Shown here piece after piece: positions 1 through 12,200 of a stretch of 64,000 bases of DNA (position 1 is its first letter; each line of letters opens with the position of its first letter). Under the pieces are notes generated by a model. The model had not been told where the DNA came from. It did no database searches and saw only the letters and a program-made list of their open reading frames with translations. The position numbers were made by a program, and so were the translations under genes. Origin of the DNA: Coenobita brevimanus (taxonomy: Eukaryota; Arthropoda; Malacostraca; Decapoda; Coenobitidae); assembly GCA_032717465.1 (NCBI GenBank), contig CM064690.1:13063830-13127829 (forward strand). The letters are read 5' to 3'.

Positions 1-179
1 TTTTTTTCTAACTAATGTCAGAAAGTTTTACTTAGCAGGAGTCTTCATTTATTATAGTGGTAAATAATGACGAAACATTACTAAACAGAGAGAAACTGTT
101 CTGCAAAAACAAACACAAACTAGAAAATAATAATCGTACTGAAGGAGTTAATGGTAAGTGGATCAAGCAAACCTCTGCT

Positions 180-365
180 CCCCCACTTACTCCTACCAAC
201 CATTCGCACTGAATGGAGCAAGTGACTGTTAGAAACAAGTGAATGGTAGAAGCACAGTGTAGAGACTCAAACACTGTGATCATCTCTGGAACAAAATAAG
301 GTCGAGTTTGTGCAGGTCATCTATGATTGGTCACCTTGACCTGTTACGTCACTTGGATACCTGGC
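180..365. repeat. Degenerate dispersed repeat, left copy
   Basis: This stretch shares blocks with 48806-48925: an AGACTC-CAAACA-TGTG-TCAT block followed about 60 bp later by ACGTCACTTGGA. It also contains the reverse complement of the CAGTCACTTGCTC motif that makes up the minisatellite at 46150-46320 and 47215-47290. The TTACGTCA word near 345 resembles a CRE site, but as part of a dispersed repeat it is weak evidence for a promoter. Confidence 0.4.
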
Positions 366-462
366 TCACTTACGGCAGCAGGACAACAGTGTTTTTTTAC
401 CAGCCATTTGTGATGCATAGCCTGCTTTATTTTATACATTTCATGAAGTTAAAATATTTTTC

Positions 463-752
463 ATGATGTGCAATGTGTTTAGGTGTTCAAGGAAGACATC
501 TGATGGCAAGTTCTGAAACACTTTCGCATCCCAAATGATAAAATCAGCAGGCGAAAGTGGATATATTTGTGTGGACGGAATGACAAAGTTTCTCCCATTG
601 GCCGTGTTTGTGAAAGGCATTTCAGTTCGCAACAGTATGCAGGAGAGTTGCAAAGCGAGTTGCTGAGGACACCACCACCAATTAGAAGAAGACTGCTAAA
701 GTCAGGAGCAATCCCTGATCAAAATCTGCCTACAAAACAACAAAGTACATAG
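463..752 (+). pseudogene. THAP-type zinc finger, frameshifted fragment
   Basis: THAP domains are C2CH zinc-binding DNA-binding modules found in animal transcription regulators and P-element-type transposases. Two ATG codons at 463 and 466 open a frame with CNVFRC, matching the N-terminal C-x(2-4)-C pair. It meets a TGA about 15 codons later. A shift of one base then gives FRIPNDK, RRKW and RVCERHFSSQQY, the second Cys-x2-His pair, ending in a typical LLKSGAIPDQNLP tail and a TAG at 750-752. All four zinc ligands are therefore present but split by a small indel near 515-520. A GTGAGTG at 752-758 could be a splice donor, so a first exon of a THAP gene with a sequence error is an alternative. 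No downstream transposase or second exon was recognised. Confidence 0.6.
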
Positions 753-1374
753 TGAGTGAATAGTTTTATGGTGAAAAAAACTGACTACAGTATGATTAAT
801 AATTATTAAGGGATTTGTGTTCAATTATGCGCCTCAAATGTCCACTTCAGATACTTACAGGATTTTCTTATCACTAGGCAAAGCATTATCACTGAGAACC
901 CAAGGGGTGTGTGTGTAACAGGCTAAATAAATGAATGTGGACCCAGTCATGTCAAACGTATACCTCTAGGGCATTATCAGTGCACCATAACTATATTTTC
1001 ATTTAACACACAATTATTTATATAACTTCCATGATGAAATGGTGATAGACCCGTTGTAATATGAGTGAAGCGGTTAGGTATAACGAAACAATAGGTGAAT
1101 GCAACGAAATATTAATGCTACCAACCTATATATTTGACAGTAATTCTTGTAATAACTTTAAATTAATTCACACTCGTGAAAATACCGAGGGAATAAACAG
1201 AAATGTTAGAAAATTACAGAAAGAGGTATTCCCCTGAGACTTAAGAAGAGAAGGTGAGGTTTAGAGGAGGAGAGGTGGTGTTTGACAGAGAGAAAGTTAG
1301 AGGAAAGGCCGTGAATGTTGCAGAAATGAAGAAGTGAGTCAGAAATAGTGGTTCCAGGCATCTCTCTGAGTCGT
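753..1374. other. Unassigned, AT-rich
   Basis: No ORF or repeat could be recognised here. The last 130 bases are purine-rich and lead into the mariner remnant. Confidence 0.4.
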
Positions 1375-1862
1375 CACCGGGAGAGGGGCGGACGGTGGGG
1401 GAATTTATGGTCCCTTCCCTGGGGACTCCGAGGCATGATTTATTGACGCCTGAGAGTTTTCCTTCGCCTACGGAATGCAAGTGCGTTGCATGAGACGAGA
1501 GTTGTGGGAGGTTGAGGACTGGCAGCTCCACCACGACAGTGGTCCAGCCCACTCATCCTGTCTCATCCAGACTCTTTATTCTCCTGAACTGGCTCCCTGC
1601 GACTTTTGGCTATTTCCTTAACCGAAGGAGTCACTGAAGGGTTCGAGATTTGTGGACATAGAGACATATGAGACAAGGATCTTGTTGGTGAACCCAAATA
1701 CTTACTCTACAAAATGTTGTCAGCAATGGAATGACCGATCGGCTTTGTGTGCTGAGTCCCAAGGAGCTTACTTGCAAGGAGCTTAAAGAATGAAGTCAGT
1801 ACGTACGCTTGTTATTTTTTTCACCAGCTAAAAGTCGGATACTTTTCGATCAGACTTAGTAA
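1375..1862 (+). pseudogene. mariner-like transposase remnant (C-terminal half)
   Basis: Tc1/mariner transposases cut and paste DNA using a D,D-D/E catalytic triad. This copy keeps the block around the second catalytic Asp (LHHDSGPAHSS, about 1515-1550). It also keeps the diagnostic YSPELAPCDFWLFP block with the third Asp (about 1575-1620), then KESLKGSRFVDIET and a tail resembling QQW-ALCAESQGAYLQG. A TAA interrupts the frame immediately after LFP, and the part before LHHD is shifted, so it is dead. The end, with AAAGTCGGATACTTTTCGAT near 1830-1852, resembles a mariner 3' region. The N-terminal DNA-binding half was not found, and no clean inverted terminal repeat pair could be identified. Confidence 0.75.
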
Positions 1863-2119
1863 TCAACGTTCCTGTGTTTCCGTCTGTAATGCGAAGATGG
1901 TGCTGAGCATCATGAAAAAATAGTGAGAAATATCAAGAAACTCCATAAGCAATAGTTGTTAAGGACTCTTTGGCGTGTGCTTTAAGGAAGAAATAAAAAA
2001 TCTGGACCCTATCCCAGTTCGCTTTGTAGCTGTGTGGGAAAAAATGACAATAAAACATCCGAATGTTACATTACAAAATCACTCAGCAAATTTACAAGAA
2101 ATGCAAAACCTGGACATCT

Positions 2120-2120
<1 letters not shown>

Positions 2121-2194
<74 letters not shown>
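2121..2194. repeat. (GA)37 microsatellite
   Basis: Uninterrupted AG dinucleotides. It creates spurious ORFs with Arg-Glu repeats in overlapping frames. Confidence 0.97.
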
Positions 2195-2196
<2 letters not shown>

Positions 2197-2564
2197 TGTT
2201 TTCCAGAAATTTATGTAAATTGATATTTTCTCTCATTCATTTCAGTACTACTCAGTTTTCAGGGTGCTCTGCACCGTCACTTACAAAACTAGGTAAAGGC
2301 CTGAGTGCTCGCAATTCTAGTCGCTCAAACACTCAGAAATTTCACCAGCCAGCTTGCCATTTTCAGTAAGAAAAAATGAACAGATATCAGCCTCTAAGTT
2401 GTGCTGAGTGTGACATCAAAGAGTTGAATGATAGACTTACAAAAGTGTTAAGAGAATCAAAGGAGGTAGTAGGGAAAGCTAATGCAACAAAGGGTAACAC
2501 GATTTTAGGAATGACCTTCAGTCTCATAAAAGATGAAGCGAGTTGAAAATTAAAAAAAAAAAAA
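2195..2564. other. Unassigned spacer
   Basis: No recognisable gene. It ends in an A-run directly before the 5'-truncated alpha LINE copy. Confidence 0.4.
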
Positions 2565-4520
2565 ATCACATCTTGTTTACGTTTCTGCCCGGAATCGTGC
2601 TAAGTCTGTTCTTCGCTTTTCTAAAAATAATTTCATCCATACTAAATGCCCTCAACTCTCCAACTCGAATTCTTCCCGCTCCTTCTGGCACCTTGCCAAA
2701 AACCTTTCTAACAACTTTATCTCATCATCCTTCCCTCCTCTTTTCTACTCTGATAGCTCTGTAGCTATTTCTTCTACTGATAAAGCAGATCTCTTCGCTC
2801 AGACTTTCTCCTCCAACTCTACCTTACACGATTCCGGTGCTGTTCCTCCATCACTTCCCCCCCTCAGACTTCCTCATGACTGACATTAAAATTTCTGCAG
2901 CTGATGTATATTCTGCCATCACTGGCCTCAATACTAATAAGGCATATGGGCCTGATGGAGTCCCTCCTGTTGTCCTCAAGAACTGTGCTTCTGTGTTTAC
3001 ACCCTGCCTAGGTAAACTTTTTCGCCTTTGTCTATCAACTTGTACCTTTCCTTCTTGCTGGAAATTTGCTCTCATTCAGGCAGTCCTAAGGAAGGGTGAC
3101 CATTCCCATCCCTCTATCGTCCAATTTCTTTTACTTCCTGTTTCTCAGAAGTCTTTGAGTTGCTTCTTAACAGAAAAATTTTAAAGCATCTTTCCTATCA
3201 CAGGCTTCTTTCTGATGGTCAGTATGGGTTCCGTCAGGAATGCTTGACTGGCGATCTTCTCATCTACCTTTCAGACTCCTGGTCATCCTCCTTTCAGGAC
3301 TTTGGCGAATGCTTTGCCATTGCACTTAAAATCTCAAAGGCTTTCAATCGAGTCTGGCATAAATCTTTAATTTCCGAACTGCCCACTTACGGTTTCTATC
3401 CTTCTATCTGTGCCTTCATTTATAGCTTCCTTTCTGGTCATTCTATAGCCACTGTTGTAGGCGGCCATCGTTCTTCTAGATCTATCAACAGGGCTCTGTC
3501 CTATCACCAACTCTTTTCCTTTCATTCATCAGTGACCTTCTAAGTTGTACATCTCACCCTATCCACTCATATGCTGATGATTCCACCCTTCACCTTTCCA
3601 TTCGGTTCCTGTAACGTCCATCTCAGCACTTACTTCAACTAACAAGGGATGAGGCTATGGCACACCTAATGCTTGACTTGGCTCATATCTCTGACTGGGG
3701 TAAAAATAATCTTGTTGTTTTTAATGCATCAAAGACTCAGTTTTTACACCTATCAACCCGTCAAAATATTCCACAGGAATACACACGAATGTTTAATTAC
3801 ATCCAGCTCAATCCTGCATCATCCTTGACCATGCTTGGGGTTTAATTCACTCAGTTTTTATCCTCGAAAGATCATATTGCATCTCTTGTAAAATCTGCTT
3901 CCAAGAGATTAGGTGTGCTAAGCCGACTCCATACCTTCTTTACCCCTGCACAGTTGTTGACTTTATACAAGGGCTTTATTCGACCCTGTGTAGAGTACGA
4001 CTCTTATGTGTGGGGAGGCTCCCCACATACAGTTCCTCTCAATAGGGTGGAGTCAAAGGCTTTTCGTCTTATTAACTCTCCTCCTCTTCCTGGCTACTTT
4101 CAACCTCTGTCTCTGTGCCATACTGTTGCCTGTTTATCTCTTTTCTATCGCTACTTCAATGGCCACTGCTCCTCTGAATTGTCTGCTTGCATCCCTACAC
4201 CTCTACGACGGGCGTGTAGCACCCGTTTAGCAGCAAACTCTCATCCCTTTTCCGTCCAACTCTCTTATGCAAGAGTTAATCGTTATTCCCAGGCCTTCAC
4301 TGATGCAACAACTCAACTCTGGGTCTGTCCCTTTGTCTGTATTTCCTACTTCCTATGATCTCCAGTCTTTCAAACGCAGTGTGTTCAGGCATCTCGAAAT
4401 GAACAGATCTTGAATTTGGATCTCTTTTGTATTGTTTTTGTGTTTTTTTCTTGGAAGGAACTGTAATGTGGGCTCCTCGGCTTTGGTTCCTTCTTCCTCG
4501 CATTAAAAAAAAAAAAAAAA
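2565..4520 (+). mobile_element. LINE family alpha, copy 1 (5'-truncated, poly-A end)
   Basis: Non-LTR retrotransposon copy encoding the reverse transcriptase part of ORF2. It is colinear with the longer copy at 49545-52315 and begins inside it at a HLVYVSARNRAKS-like segment. RT blocks can be followed in pieces: YGPDGVPPVVLKNC, YGFRQ, KAFNRVWHKSLIS, SYADDSTLH (catalytic YADD kept, about 3570-3590) and the C-terminal VWGGSPHT and RVNRYSQAF blocks. Frames are broken near 2860 (a C-run expansion), at the stop near 3541, at 3615 and at 3843. The element ends at a genomic A-run at 4504-4520, as expected for target-primed reverse transcription. Clade assignment (Jockey/LOA-like) is tentative. Inactive. 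Confidence 0.85.
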
Positions 4521-4589
4521 CTTGACAACAACAAACAGAGAGGGAAAAAAACGAAGGAGAAACATGGACCAAATCAAAGAAACCAGCAA

Positions 4590-6245
4590 AAAAGGAAAAA
4601 GTCTGAAATAGTCCGAATTAAAATGGCACTAGGAATGCAGCAAATTATATCAATGAAAAACAAAAACAACGAAACAATTCAATGCAGAGAGACGATTGTG
4701 AAGAGAGTTGAAGAAATTTACAAATAAATTGTATGCATCAAAGACAAGAGTTCCAATAGCCAACTTTTCAGTTGAAACAAGTGAAATATCAGAGGTAACA
4801 CTAGACGAAGTAAACATTTCACTTAAAAATATGAAAAGAGGGAAGGCTCAACGAGCAGGGGGAATATTGACAGATTTACTGTCGGATGCAGGAGTGCAAG
4901 GTCAAAACCGGTTCACCCAATTCTTTATTCAGTATATAAAGAAAAAAGAAAACTTCCAAAATATTCTATAATGCAATAAATATTTTGTTTTACAAGAAAG
5001 GCGAGTCAAAAGACCTTATTAACTATCGACCTATTAACTTATTACTAGTTATTTACAAACTCTTCCCTAAAGTCCTTAAGAGCAAACAACAACAAATTAA
5101 AAAAAAAAAAAAAGGCGAGCAGGCAGAACTCTGAAGTGGGTATTCGACTACTGATCATCTACACACAATGAATCAGTAAATTGAGAAAAATACAGAATAA
5201 ATAAACCAATGAGCGTAGGATTTGTTGCTTACGAAAAGGCTTTCGACTCAGTGGAACACATACCGGTAGCAATTAAATATTCACTGCAGGAACAAGGAGT
5301 AAATGAGAACACTGTAAGAAATTAAGACTGAGAAAAGCATGGGACAGGGAGATACAATTTCACCAAAATTATTTACAGTATGCCTTGAAAGAATTTTCAG
5401 AATGCCAAACTGGAAGAACAAAGAAGGAAACATAGATGGAGAATAATTAAACCATTTAAGATTTGCAGGTGACATTGTCCTAATCTTACAAACAGCACAG
5501 ACATTGCAATAAATCATAAGTGAGTTAATAAGAATGAGTCTCAAGTTAAGGCTAAAGATGAACTGGAGAAAATCTAAAGTATATTCAATCCAAATCACAG
5601 AACGCCGTCGAAACAAACGAGAAAATTCTTGAAGAAGTTGAAGAGAACAATTAGTTGGGGCAAATACCAAAATTAACGATATATAATGATAGCGAAATAA
5701 AAAGACGCATTACAATTGGATGGAAAGCCTTCGGTAAATATAGACATTATGAAAAGTAGCTTGCCAGTTTGTATGAAATGGAAAGTATATAACGAATACA
5801 TAATTCCAGCTATGACGTATGGTTGTGAGACCTGGAAACTGACAAAATCGATGGAAAATAAATTAATCCGTTCTCAGAGAGCAATGGAAAGGTCGATGCC
5901 GGGAATATCTTTAAAAGACAGGAAAAGACCAACTTGGGTGAGAGAGCAGACTAAAGTCAAAGAAATTATAGAAGTTGTAAAAGGACAGAAATGGAGGTGG
6001 GCAGGCCATGTAGCAAGAAAAATGGATAACCGATGGAACAAGAGGTTAACTGACTGGACACCGAGGGATTGTAGGCATAGAAGAAAAAGGCCAGACAGGA
6101 GGTGGAAAGATGAGATAGAGAAATTTGCAGGGAATACGTGGCAAAGATTGGCTCAGTCAAGGAATTCGTGGAGAAGGTGGGGGAGGCCTTTGTTCAGCAG
6201 TGGACTTATAATGGCTGCTGCTGCTGGTGATGATGATGATAGTCA
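4590..6245 (+). mobile_element. RTE-clade LINE, 5'-truncated and decayed
   Basis: RTE elements carry one ORF with endonuclease and reverse transcriptase and usually end in a short TGA-type repeat. Here the N-terminal RT part appears as KKFTNKLYASKT (about 4700-4750) and NMKRGKA (about 4830). The best-preserved part is the RTE C-terminus at 5716-6230: MTYGCETW, RSQRAMERSM, WRWAGHVARKMD, RWKDEIEKFAG and a final FVQQWTYNGC block reached by one frameshift. The copy ends at a GATGATGATGATAG tail at 6228-6241, typical of the clade. Many stops lie between 4970 and 5700, where the palm domain should be. Dead copy. Confidence 0.8.
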
Positions 6246-6334
6246 AATTAGATATGAAAATATTTTTCTTTTAAGGAGACATTTATTACAAATACATATG
6301 AAAATTTATGTGCCCTAAAGAAGAACAAACATTC

Positions 6335-7755
6335 TGCACACAAAAAGGAGATGAGGATTTGTTGCTAGACCGATCCTACATGCCCGCCGTAGTGGTGGAG
6401 GGATGCTGGCAGACAGTTCAGAGGAGTAGCTACCACTGATGACCAATAGAAAAGACATACAGACACAACAGTTCAGTGAAGAGAAAGAGGTTGAAGGAGC
6501 CAGTAAGAGGAGGAGAGTTAATGAGACGAGAAGCCTTTGACTCCACCTTGTTGAGAAGAGCTGTATATGGGGAACCTTCCCACACATGAGAACTGTACTC
6601 TACACAGGGGCAAATAAAACACATGTATAAAGTGCTGGGGTAAAGAAGGCACGGAGTCGGCTTAGCAAACCTAATATCATGGAAGCAGACTCTAGAAGTA
6701 AGGTAATATACTGTAATTTTTCCATAATAAATTCCTCGAGAATGAAACCCCAAGAATGTTTAAAGACTATGCAGAAGATTTTGACGAATTGAAAGATGTA
6801 GAAAAAATTAGTGTTTGAAGGACGAAAAACAACATTACTTTTACCCCAATCAGAGATATAAACCGCATCAGACATTTAGTATGCCATAACCTCATCCCTT
6901 GTTTGTTGTAGTAGCTGCTGAGATGGACAATGCGGGAAGTGAATGGAAAGGTGAAGGATGGAGTCATCAGTGTATGAGTGGATAGGGTTAGATGTACAGC
7001 TTAGAAGGTCATTGATGAATAGAAGGAAGGTTGTTGGTAATAGGACAGAACCCTGAGGAACACCATTATTAATAGCTCTAGGAGGAGTACTTCGTACTGT
7101 GGCCGTATACAACAGCTGCTATAATATGACCAGAAAGGAAGCTGGAGATGAAGGCACAGACAAAAGAATAGAAATCGTAAGAGGACAGTTTGAAAATTAA
7201 AGATTTATACCAGTATCGATAGAAAGCCTTTGAGATGTCAAGTGCAAGGGCAAAGCTTTAGCCAAAGTCCCGGAAAGGGGATGACCAGGAGCTGAAAGGT
7301 AGGTGAGAAGATCGCCAGTGGAGCGTCCCTGACAGAACCCATACTGACGATCAGAAAAGAAGGTTGTGAGAGGAAAGGTGCTTTAAACTTTCTTTTGTTA
7401 AGAACTGATTCAATTTTTTTTTTTTTAATGCAGGATATTAAAGCAATTTGGTGATAGTTAGAGAGTGGGAATGGTCATCCTTCTTTAGGACAGGCTGAAT
7501 GAGAGCACACTTCCAGCAAGAAGGAAAGGTACAAGTCGACAGACAAAGGCGAGAGAGTTTGCCTAGGCAGGGTGTAAGCACAGAGGCACAGTTCTTGAGG
7601 ATAACAGGGGGGACCCTATCAGACCCATATGCCTTGTAAGTATTGAGGCCAGTGATGGCAGAAATTACATCAGTTGAAGAAATTTTTAATGCCAGCCATG
7701 AGGAAGCCAGAGGGGTTAAGTGATGAAGGAACAGCAATGGAATTGTCTAAGGCGG
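6335..7755 (-). mobile_element. LINE family alpha, copy 2 (inverted, truncated at both ends)
   Basis: Minus-strand copy colinear with copy 1. It runs from the IKISSTDVISAITGLNT segment (about 7690) through YGSDRVPPVILKNC, the NGVPQGSVL block near 7060, and a palm motif that reads YTDD where copy 1 has YADD (about 6970). It ends in the RRACRIGLATNPH segment (about 6340), where similarity stops without a poly-A. Frames are broken repeatedly. Together with copy 1 it makes an inverted pair of about 1.4 kb around the RTE element. Confidence 0.8.
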
Positions 7756-8174
7756 AAATATACATTTTTTTTTTTTTTGGGGGGGTTTGTGCTCTTTTTC
7801 CTTCTCAACCTTAGAATTCAAACGTCAGCATGGACACGTTGCTGCAAACCATGGGAGAATTTTACCCTGTATTAGGATATTAATTAAATATACTTACACT
7901 CAACCTTTTTTGAATCTGAAAACTCGGTATGAAAACACAGCCCTCACACTTCCTTTACATGCAAAGGAAAAAAAAAAACAGTATCAAAAAATAAAGTGAC
8001 ATGCAATTTACAAAAAAGGTACAAAAAAGGACCATTATTTTACTTTCAAATCTATAACACAATAAATATTACCTCAAAGGACACAAGCTTTGGTCAAGAT
8101 TATTATTGGTCCCTGGAGATTCAAGCTGGATGTGTCACTTCTCTTAAAAATCACCCTGGCTTGAAAATGTCATG

Positions 8175-8175
<1 letters not shown>
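7756..8175. other. Unassigned
   Basis: A T/G homopolymer junction marks the end of the inverted LINE copy. The rest has no recognised gene. Confidence 0.4.

Positions 8176-8261
<86 letters not shown>
8176..8261. repeat. (AT)n microsatellite
   Basis: Uninterrupted TA dinucleotides over about 85 bases. Confidence 0.97.
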
Positions 8262-8263
<2 letters not shown>

Positions 8264-9083
8264 CCTGCATTGCTAACGTTGGATAAAATTCCCTTCAATC
8301 CCCCAAAACGAGGGGAAATATGGGAGAGAGAAAAGGCACACTGCCTATCATGGCAAGAGGCTGGGATGACCTGAGCACTTGCGGAAGGACAGCTGCGTAC
8401 CCTTCCTTCTCATGCGGTAAAGACAGAAAAGATAAGATGCTGGGGGAAATTTACCTGACGTTAGCATACTAAGGTCAATAGTTATAAATACTACTGCACA
8501 CCGACCTCCGCAACCCCACAACATAAGAAATAAACAAACGTGCAAGTGATGCCTTGTCCATTTTACTGACTTCTGCACAGAAACTATGAAAAATTCAGAA
8601 TGGAAAATAATGCAAAGAATGTAAAATACTTATTGTGTAAATGAGGTAGCAAAATATGTGGCATGTCAGAGAAAAAAGAGAGGGGAAGGTGGATGCCGAT
8701 CAACGGTATGGGAGAACGATAATGGTATGAAAGGTGAAAAAATACAATGAATGCTATAGGAGTAAAGTTGTGCAGAAAATGGATGTTATGGAATATGAGG
8801 CCGGAAAGAAGGTAATAACACGTACAAGTGTTTTGTGGTTTTGTATAAAATGATATGGGTCTGTTATACCACCTCAGGACAGCAGGAGATACTGTCTGCA
8901 TGAAGAAAACGATCATATGAAGGAAGAGTTCGTAAAGAAAAGGAGAGAAAGCGAACAGATGAAGATCGAGACGAAAGTAAGGGAGAACAATATATGAAAG
9001 TGAAGACAGATATAATATTAGAGAAATTAAGATGACAAGAGATACTGAGATGGTCCAAGAAGTGCAGAAGAAAAATTAAAAAA
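8262..9083. other. Unassigned
   Basis: Purine-rich on the plus strand. The short ORFs have no recognisable domain. Confidence 0.35.
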
Positions 9084-9263
9084 TCAAAAACAAAACAGAA
9101 TGAGTATAACAAACACAGAAAAATGTTTGGGAAAAGTTAGAAGAGAACAAACAAAGGGTGGCGAGGAAGAAACACAAAAACAAAACAGAATGAGTATAAC
9201 AAACACAGAAAAATGTCTGGGAAAAGTTAGAAGAGAACAAACAAAGGGAGGCGAGGAAGAAAA
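9084..9263. repeat. Tandem duplication, 90-bp unit, two copies
   Basis: The unit beginning around ACAAAACAGAATGAGTATAA occurs at about 9090 and again at 9180 with only a few differences (TTTGGG/CTGGG, GGTGGCG/GGAGGCG). The near-identity suggests a recent duplication. Overlapping short ORFs on both strands simply repeat because of it. Confidence 0.9.
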
Positions 9264-12200
9264 ATATTATAATAGTATAATCCGCCTGAGTCATTATTAA
9301 CTTTGAAGAAGTCGTTTCCCGGTTTGTTGCTATGAAAGCTCGTAAGGCTAACATTTACTTTAGTACTGTACATTTATAATGCACTTCTAGATACAGTTGT
9401 TTCTTCCAGCAAATGAACCGAAACATTCTGGTTACTACGACTTGTGATATTTTAGTGAAAATTACAGTAATGTTTCTGAGTAATCCATGCACATCTGATG
9501 ATAATGAATATATGGAACTTAAAACTTAACGAGAGTATATTTGACATGGCATATGATTTACCGTTTAATTGTGAGTGAAAAATGAAAAAAAGGCTACCTT
9601 TTTCAAATTGATATCTTTCTATTCATGAAAAAGTAACAAAATGAGATAGTGAGGCCCTTCTCAATAAAATGTCTGGGTCCTCAAATTGCCTAGATGCGGT
9701 TCTGCTCAGTGGCATAAAAAGACATTGCTACGGCTTTACTACCATTCTATAGCACTTTTCGTGACTAGCACCATATCAAATTGGTATAACTCAACATTCG
9801 AGATGGAGACATTGCAGTTTCAGACCAATAGTACACAGTAGTATTCTGGCTCGTGACATCTCACCATAAGCTTTTTAAACATACGATTCCCTTCAAGGCT
9901 TCAGCTTATCTGCAAGAGAAATATAAATGGTTTTGATGGTTTCGTAAGACCTCTTCTCTGGCAATATATTTTCCTTCTTGATGTCCTTTTGTATGTCACT
10001 GTCGATACTAGAACGATATTAACTACGAAATGATATTAGCAACAATTGTTGTTACTGTTGTCGTTGTTGTTGTTGTTGTTCTTGATATTGCTCAACTCTG
10101 GTATGTCTGATCGGGCAGACTCGTCGACTGCGCCTATGGGGTTGTCCCATTGTTCCCTTTTACCAGTGATGTTGTGTCTGTGTCTTAGTGTGGCATGTGG
10201 TGTGCAGTGCTGTATCATGGTAATTGTGTTGTGTGGGCCTGTTCTTCAAGCAGGGCATAATTATGTCATATGTGATTTCACCCAACACAGATCTAAGTGG
10301 CGGTAGGGAGGAGCCTTCCACTTTTGCTGCTGTTACCCAGGGTGGAGAGAAGCAAATGCCCACAGCCTGGGAACTAAACCTCATCATCTTGTCCTTCGTC
10401 CTGCGAAGAGGACCCTCGTCCAGGCTGTCAGATCACCACCTCCTGCGTAAAGGCAGCCGCTCCCTACACCCCTCCTCTCCTTTTTTTTTTTTTTAATAAT
10501 AAATGGCTAAAGAAGAGGTGCTACGTAGCCTCCTGCGTCATGTAGAATATGGTCCAGATTCTCATCCCATTAGACTTCTGAGTAATGTACTTAATTCATC
10601 CTGTTTTGTGCCTTTATTCTCTTACTGCACTTGCATATATTTTCAGTAATTTGGCATTCATCTCTTTTCCAAAAGTTCTCGTCTCTAAAAGGGGCTTCTG
10701 AAACGTTGTTAGCCCATATTCCTTGGCGATATATTCTGCACATTACATATACTCGTATATGTGCTCTTATGTTATTAGTGCAAGCAATGTAGATATTGAA
10801 ATGACATAAATAACATGCTAGAGAATGTTAAAGAATAATATATTAAAATGTATAACGAACAGAAGGCTGCTTCTAAGCCTCCTATGCTACCCACAATGCG
10901 AATCATAATGCTAATCTTATCCTCTCTTGCTAACTTCATGATTTATATAATTTTCTTTACTGTATCACTGTTTCCTGTTGCTCGAATCCTTTCATAGGTG
11001 ATCCCAACATAAAGATGTCCAGACATTTCTGTCCACACTCAGTATCAACCCTCTTTCCCAGGCACACCATAACCCCCTCTCCTTACACACTCCTGCCTTA
11101 TCTCTTCATGTTATTTATCTTCCTCTCCTCTTTGTATCCAACCCCACTTCGCACATTCTCATAAAGAAGTTTCCATTGTCAATACACTCTGTTCTCTTTA
11201 ACTGGGAATAAAATTTCCATCTCTCTACCTTGACTGATGAACTTTTACAAGAATATGCATTGGAATCAGATATTAGTCACTAAGAAGTGCCGTGAAAGGA
11301 TGCAGGTCCATATTATTTTGGTTTTCTGACACTGAGCTACGGGAAATTGGCTATAAAGTGACTAGAATCACTGTCAAGTTAATGTGAATGGAATGAACAT
11401 TATATTAAGACGCCAAACTACGAATGTTTTCGTCAATTAACTTGTTTCTGTTTCCACAGCCACCTTTAACGGTGATGGTGGCGAAGGCATGGAAGAACAT
11501 GAGCATTATTAGAACAGTCACCATGGAATCCTGGGTGAGATCCATACCTCCCAAATGAAGCCTCTCATGTTGGTGATGGCGCGAACCATCAACAAGGTTA
11601 CAATTTGAAAGGTCACCATAGAACCCTGAGCGATCTGCCTGCCATACCTCCAGTTGAGCTTACCACACTGGAGAAAGCATATAAGCAAAACACATTTGCT
11701 AATAAAATCATTATCATGGAGTCCTTGTTAAGTCCCTTACTTCCTCAAAGCCTTACCATGTTGGGGATTTTTTTTATTGAGATACCAACAAACAGACTAT
11801 GGAAACAACCCTTACTCAGTCCCTGGGCCATATTCTGGTGCCATAGGAGGCTCTGGAATTCCTCTGCTTAACTATTAACTGGCCTTATTAATATTGTCTT
11901 TTACTCTATTTATATTCCTTAAATGTCGCCACAGTTCAGTCAGAAACATACAAGAGAATGATGAAGCGTAATGAGTTGAATAAATCGCCTTCAAGATCTG
12001 CATCCACTTCTTACCTGATCTCTCACATTTCTTTCTCCTTCCCTCCCAATCTTGATAATCCCCTTTCGCTCATATAGGCCAGGTAGGTGAGCTGGGGAAG
12101 TATGTATAAGGTGTCATAGCCGATTCACTGGATATATAAGTCTCAAAACAGTTAATTAGTATCAGGACATTTTTGTTTATTGTATGTTGTCACTTTAATA

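Noticed and set aside
340..352. CRE-like TTACGTCA as a promoter element
   Set aside because: Part of a block repeated at 48895-48910, with no supporting TATA box or initiator arrangement.
10080..10490. Possible gene fragment with 60-90 residue ORFs on both strands
   Set aside because: No recognisable domain in any frame and no splice or repeat support.
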